Positions 63,501 through 64,000 of a stretch of DNA of 64,000 nt are shown piece by piece. The notes beneath the pieces were generated by a model that saw nothing but the letters and a program-made list of their open reading frames with translations, did no database searches and was not told the origin of the DNA. The stretch comes from Sipunculus nudus (lineage: Eukaryota > Annelida > Sipuncula > Golfingiida > Sipunculidae). The first letter of the stretch is position 1, and each line of letters begins with the position of its first letter. Location: NCBI GenBank assembly GCA_026874595.1, contig CM049315.1:2114501-2178500 (forward strand), read 5' to 3'. A program made the position numbers and the translations under genes.

Positions 63501-64000
63501 AAAAACTAACATAAGGCAAGGACAGTATAAAGGCAACAACTAGTAAATGAGAAACCATATAATTATATACCAGTAAAATACTTATGTAAAGTAGGAAAAA
63601 ATCAGAAAGTCAAGAAAGTTCATGGAAATTAGAATGAAAAACTAACATAAGGCAAGACAATATAAAGGCAACAACTAGTAAATGAGAAACCATATAATTA
63701 TATACCAGTAAAATACTTATGTAAAGTAGGAAGATAATCAGAAAGTCAAGAAAGTTTATGGAAAATAGAATGAAAAACTAACATAAGGCAAGGACAAGTA
63801 AAATACTTATGTAAAGTAGGAAGATAATCAGAAAGTCAAGAAAGTTCATGGAAAATAGAACGAAAAACTAACATAAGGCAAGGACAATATAAAGGCAACA
63901 ACTAGTAAATGAGAAATTATATAATTATATACCAGTAAAATACTTATGTAAAGTAGGAAGATAATCAGAAAGTCAAGAAAGTTCATGGAAAATAGAATGA
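48583..64000. repeat. 137-bp satellite array, about 115 copies, runs off the window
   Basis: Head-to-tail units of 137 bp begin agtaaaatacttatgtaaag and pass through aatcagaaagtcaagaaagt, aactaacataaggcaaggac and aaaggcaacaactagtaaat to end ccatataattatatacc. By hand count the consensus has about 71 A, 28 T, 23 G and 15 C, so it is 72% A+T with a strong A-over-T strand bias. Copies differ at few positions (ggaaattag versus ggaaaatag; gaacg versus gaatg; aggaaaaaatcag versus aggaagataatcag). About 14 units are a 90-bp form lacking the last 47 bp (junction aaggacaagtaaa or aaagacaagtaaa). A block of about 3.5 kb from about 50.1 kb is repeated from about 53.7 kb. Recurrent 63-codon minus-strand ORFs (49,814; 52,138; 55,508) come from runs of units and are not genes. 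The left edge is at about 48,583; the right edge is not reached. Confidence 0.98.

Noticed and set aside
48583-64000. CRISPR array
   Set aside because: There is no spacer diversity: the entire 137-bp unit repeats, in a eukaryotic context. The same applies to the 22-, 35-, 47- and 89-bp arrays.

Overview
This is eukaryotic, almost certainly animal, DNA. It is AT-rich and dominated by tandem repeats and interspersed elements, and its few coding signals are short exons with GT...AG splice sites. Nothing indicates a bacterial or viral genome: there are no operons, no Shine-Dalgarno-led ORFs and no long intact ORF. Dispersed segments carry paired TGACCTTGACC words and a block containing 'gatcactctttgtccgtcg'. 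From memory these resemble repeats common in bivalve mollusc genomes, so a bivalve is my best guess (inference; no search was run).

Layout. Positions 1-1,014 (minus strand) hold two exons that join in frame across an 822-bp intron and rebuild most of a SAM domain; that gene continues beyond the left edge. Positions 2.1-3.4 kb hold a dispersed repeat with an internal duplication, and a 22-bp minisatellite lies at 3.9 kb. From 5.4 to 9.35 kb three tandem families (47, 38 and 136 bp) lie head to tail and share sequence words. A foldback (hairpin) element lies at 10.37-10.62 kb. Weak candidate exons lie at 12.1-12.8 kb. An 89-bp satellite fills 13.35-15.31 kb. A dispersed repeat (17.8-18.8 kb), a tRNA-derived SINE (19.4-19.6 kb) and a 35-bp minisatellite (23.3 kb) follow. 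Positions 24-33 kb are mostly unannotatable single-copy DNA. A 33-bp minisatellite spans 33.2-34.26 kb.

The best plus-strand gene evidence is at 39,502-39,649 and 43,244-43,524. These two exons have good splice sites and matching phase, and are followed by a stop codon and an AATAAA signal. They encode the C-terminal end of a low-complexity Pro/Ser-rich protein whose family I do not recognise. A hAT-type MITE with 8-bp target-site duplications sits in the intron between them, and a pogo-like MITE candidate lies just upstream.

From about 48,583 to the right edge (over 15 kb) the window is one satellite array of roughly 115 copies of a 137-bp monomer. It includes a recurrent 90-bp variant lacking 47 bp, and a block of about 3.5 kb that is duplicated within the array.

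The two exon pairs are separate, oppositely oriented genes, and nothing here links them functionally. I found no RNA gene apart from the SINE head, no CRISPR array and no obviously novel gene system. The most unusual content is the density and layered organisation of the tandem repeats.
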